Source: Bacteroidia bacterium
Lineage (GTDB): Bacteria > Bacteroidota > Bacteroidia > J057
Reading direction: 5' to 3'
Length of the DNA: 34,977 nt
Assembly (NCBI GenBank): GCA_030731845.1
Contig: JANQTF010000157.1
Coordinates: forward strand, 1,280 to 36,256
A program made the translations under genes and the position numbers. Under the pieces are notes generated by a model. That model was not told the DNA's origin and ran no database searches. It saw nothing but the letters and a program-made list of their open reading frames with translations. Below are positions 34,014 to 34,977 of the stretch, piece after piece. Each line of letters starts with the position of its first letter. Position 1 is the first letter of the stretch.

Positions 34014-34823
34014 TCATTGATGTTGGAGGCCAAAGGTAATCTCTTTAAGCAGCTCCATCATTTCTTGCCGGGCGGTTTGACTGAGTTTTTCGAAGTGAAT
34101 GGGTTCTCCGACCGTGAGCTGAATGGTTTTTCCCATCTTATTGCGGACCTCACGCAGCAGCAATCCCAGCCGGAAGGTGGGGCCCACTTTGCTCGCCAGG
34201 TGAAAGAGGGGACTATTTTGTCCATGAAAATAAATGGGAACTACGGTAGCCCCTGATTTTTGGATCAGTTGCGCGGTGAACCGCTTCCAATCGAGTTCTT
34301 CGGCCTTGCCAAACACCTTGTGGGCCGTGGCCACGCCCCCGGAGGGGAAAATAACAATGGCTTCGCCTTGTTTCAGCTTATTGATAGCTTGCTGTCGCGT
34401 GGCGATGTTCACCATGGCAGCCTCCTTGGTTTCCGCAAAATCAATCGGGAGCAGGTTGGCTTCAATGCGGGGGTCTTGCCCACCGAGGACAGCATTGACG
34501 AGGATGGAGAAGCGGCCTCTGGTTTCAGCAGCAATTTTGCCCATGATGAGGCCATCCACCACCCCAAATGGGTGATTGGCAATGAACACCAAAGGGCCGT
34601 CTTTGGGAATACTCTTGAGCGGAAAACCTTTGACATTTACCCCCACTTCCAGCAACTCGAGCGATTTGCCCCACACTTGCCAGTCCTCCAGCTCCATAGC
34701 TTGCAGCTTCGCATATCTGGAAGAAAGCATTTTCCTACCCGTGGCGAGTTCCAGCACATTCATCACCGTGCGCTTGAGCGGCGGATCAATGGGAGAGACG
34801 TAAGTGAGGGGCGATTTGGACAT
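34014..34823 (-). CDS. PlsC-family 1-acyl-glycerol/lysophospholipid acyltransferase
   Basis: A 269-residue acyltransferase that transfers a fatty acyl chain to a lysolipid in membrane-lipid synthesis or remodelling. The catalytic block is NHPFGVVDG, where the histidine and aspartate are separated by five residues (HX5D), a variant seen in a subgroup of these enzymes, not the classic HX4D. The second block is VIFPSGGVATA in place of the usual FPEG(T/S)R. VVPIYFHGQNSPLFHL is the third. Bacteroidota use related enzymes to make glycine/ornithine-type lipids, so the acceptor could be an amino-acid lipid; this is not proven. The start is ATG at 34823 with a good promoter upstream. It is monocistronic and convergent with the VWA gene. 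Confidence 0.85.
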   Translation of the reverse strand: MSKSPLTYVSPIDPPLKRTVMNVLELATGRKMLSSRYAKLQAMELEDWQVWGKSLELLEVGVNVKGFPLKSIPKDGPLVFIANHPFGVVDGLIMGKIAAETRGRFSILVNAVLGGQDPRIEANLLPIDFAETKEAAMVNIATRQQAINKLKQGEAIVIFPSGGVATAHKVFGKAEELDWKRFTAQLIQKSGATVVPIYFHGQNSPLFHLASKVGPTFRLGLLLREVRNKMGKTIQLTVGEPIHFEKLSQTARQEMMELLKEITFGLQHQ

Positions 34824-34845
34824 GGGGGAGTCGGGGTTTGCTGGG

Positions 34846-34877
34846 CAAAGGTAATTGTATTCGTTGGCTAAATTAAA
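34846..34877 (-). promoter_or_regulatory. Acyltransferase promoter, TTTA-N20-TACCTTTG
   Basis: On the minus strand TACCTTTG (34853-34846) is a perfect -7 box and TTTA (34877-34874) lies exactly 20 bp upstream, one base off the -33 TTTG. Transcription would start ~18 bases before the ATG at 34823. Confidence 0.65.
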
Positions 34878-34907
34878 TAAGGTTTTTTTGCGTGATTCCT
34901 CCCCCCC

Positions 34908-34955
34908 AAAAAAATATCACCGCAGGCGCGCCTTTCCAGCTCACCTGCGGTGATA
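34908..34955 (-). terminator. Terminator of a minus-strand gene lying beyond the window
   Basis: TATCACCGCAGG (34915-34926) pairs with CCTGCGGTGATA (34944-34955). On the minus strand the hairpin is followed by a seven-T run, so it should end a gene that enters from the right edge. Confidence 0.82.
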
Positions 34956-34977
34956 ATTCAATAACCCCACTCTGGCT

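Overview
The window is a stretch of ordinary chromosome from a Bacteroidota bacterium of middling GC content. Lines of evidence: two proteins end in type IX secretion (T9SS) C-terminal sorting domains; one of them carries SprB-type repeats; several genes are preceded by the Bacteroidota promoter signature TTTG-N20-TAnnTTTG; start codons lack strong Shine-Dalgarno sequences; and atpD-atpC forms a separate pair ending in a very short epsilon subunit, as is usual in this phylum. Placement near the Saprospiria (Lewinella/Haliscomenobacter-like) is an inference from gene style, not something the sequence proves. I see no phage, plasmid, CRISPR array, tRNA or rRNA.

Layout. 1-1250: 3' end of atpD, then atpC and a terminator. 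1586-6862: a giant secreted T9SS protein with PKD-like modules, a beta-helix-like segment, a ~300-residue glycine-rich core and four SprB-type repeats. 6972-9669: a serine-hydrolase-fold lipoprotein that has lost its catalytic motifs, converging on a membrane-bound AraC-type regulator with a carbohydrate-binding-like sensor domain. 9798-9938: a run of hairpins ending in a strong terminator, probably a small RNA. 10012-12220: a three-gene operon (DUF4377/META lipoprotein, a COG3650-like lipoprotein, a TauE/SafE permease). 12297-14994: a SIMPL-domain protein divergent from a two-gene unit of unknown function, with a triple TTGTAAAAC motif between them. 15260-18647: a secreted alpha/beta hydrolase with a T9SS tail, mnmA and an unknown membrane-anchored protein. 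18651-20653: polyphosphate glucokinase, a small coiled-coil protein and a 2H phosphoesterase. 20898-24511: glutaryl-CoA dehydrogenase divergent from a PgpH-type HD phosphodiesterase (c-di-AMP turnover). 24593-31460, minus strand: a small lipoprotein, a bacterial alpha-2-macroglobulin with an intact thioester, and an MlaE permease. 31617-34823: an SDR oxidoreductase, a small Sm-like protein, a secreted VWA protein and a PlsC-family acyltransferase.

How it fits together. Most genes are housekeeping or cell-envelope functions: ATP synthesis, tRNA thiolation, lipid remodelling (PlsC, MlaE), second-messenger turnover (PgpH) and surface or secreted proteins (two T9SS cargo proteins, A2M, several lipoproteins). 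The points most worth following are the candidate structured RNA at 9798-9938, the catalytically degenerate beta-lactamase-fold lipoprotein, the CBM-like/7TM/AraC one-component sensor, the poly-glycine core of the giant T9SS protein, a 160-bp inverted-repeat-flanked element beside gcdH, and the TTGTAAAAC operator candidate. No classical multi-gene defence or mobile system is visible.
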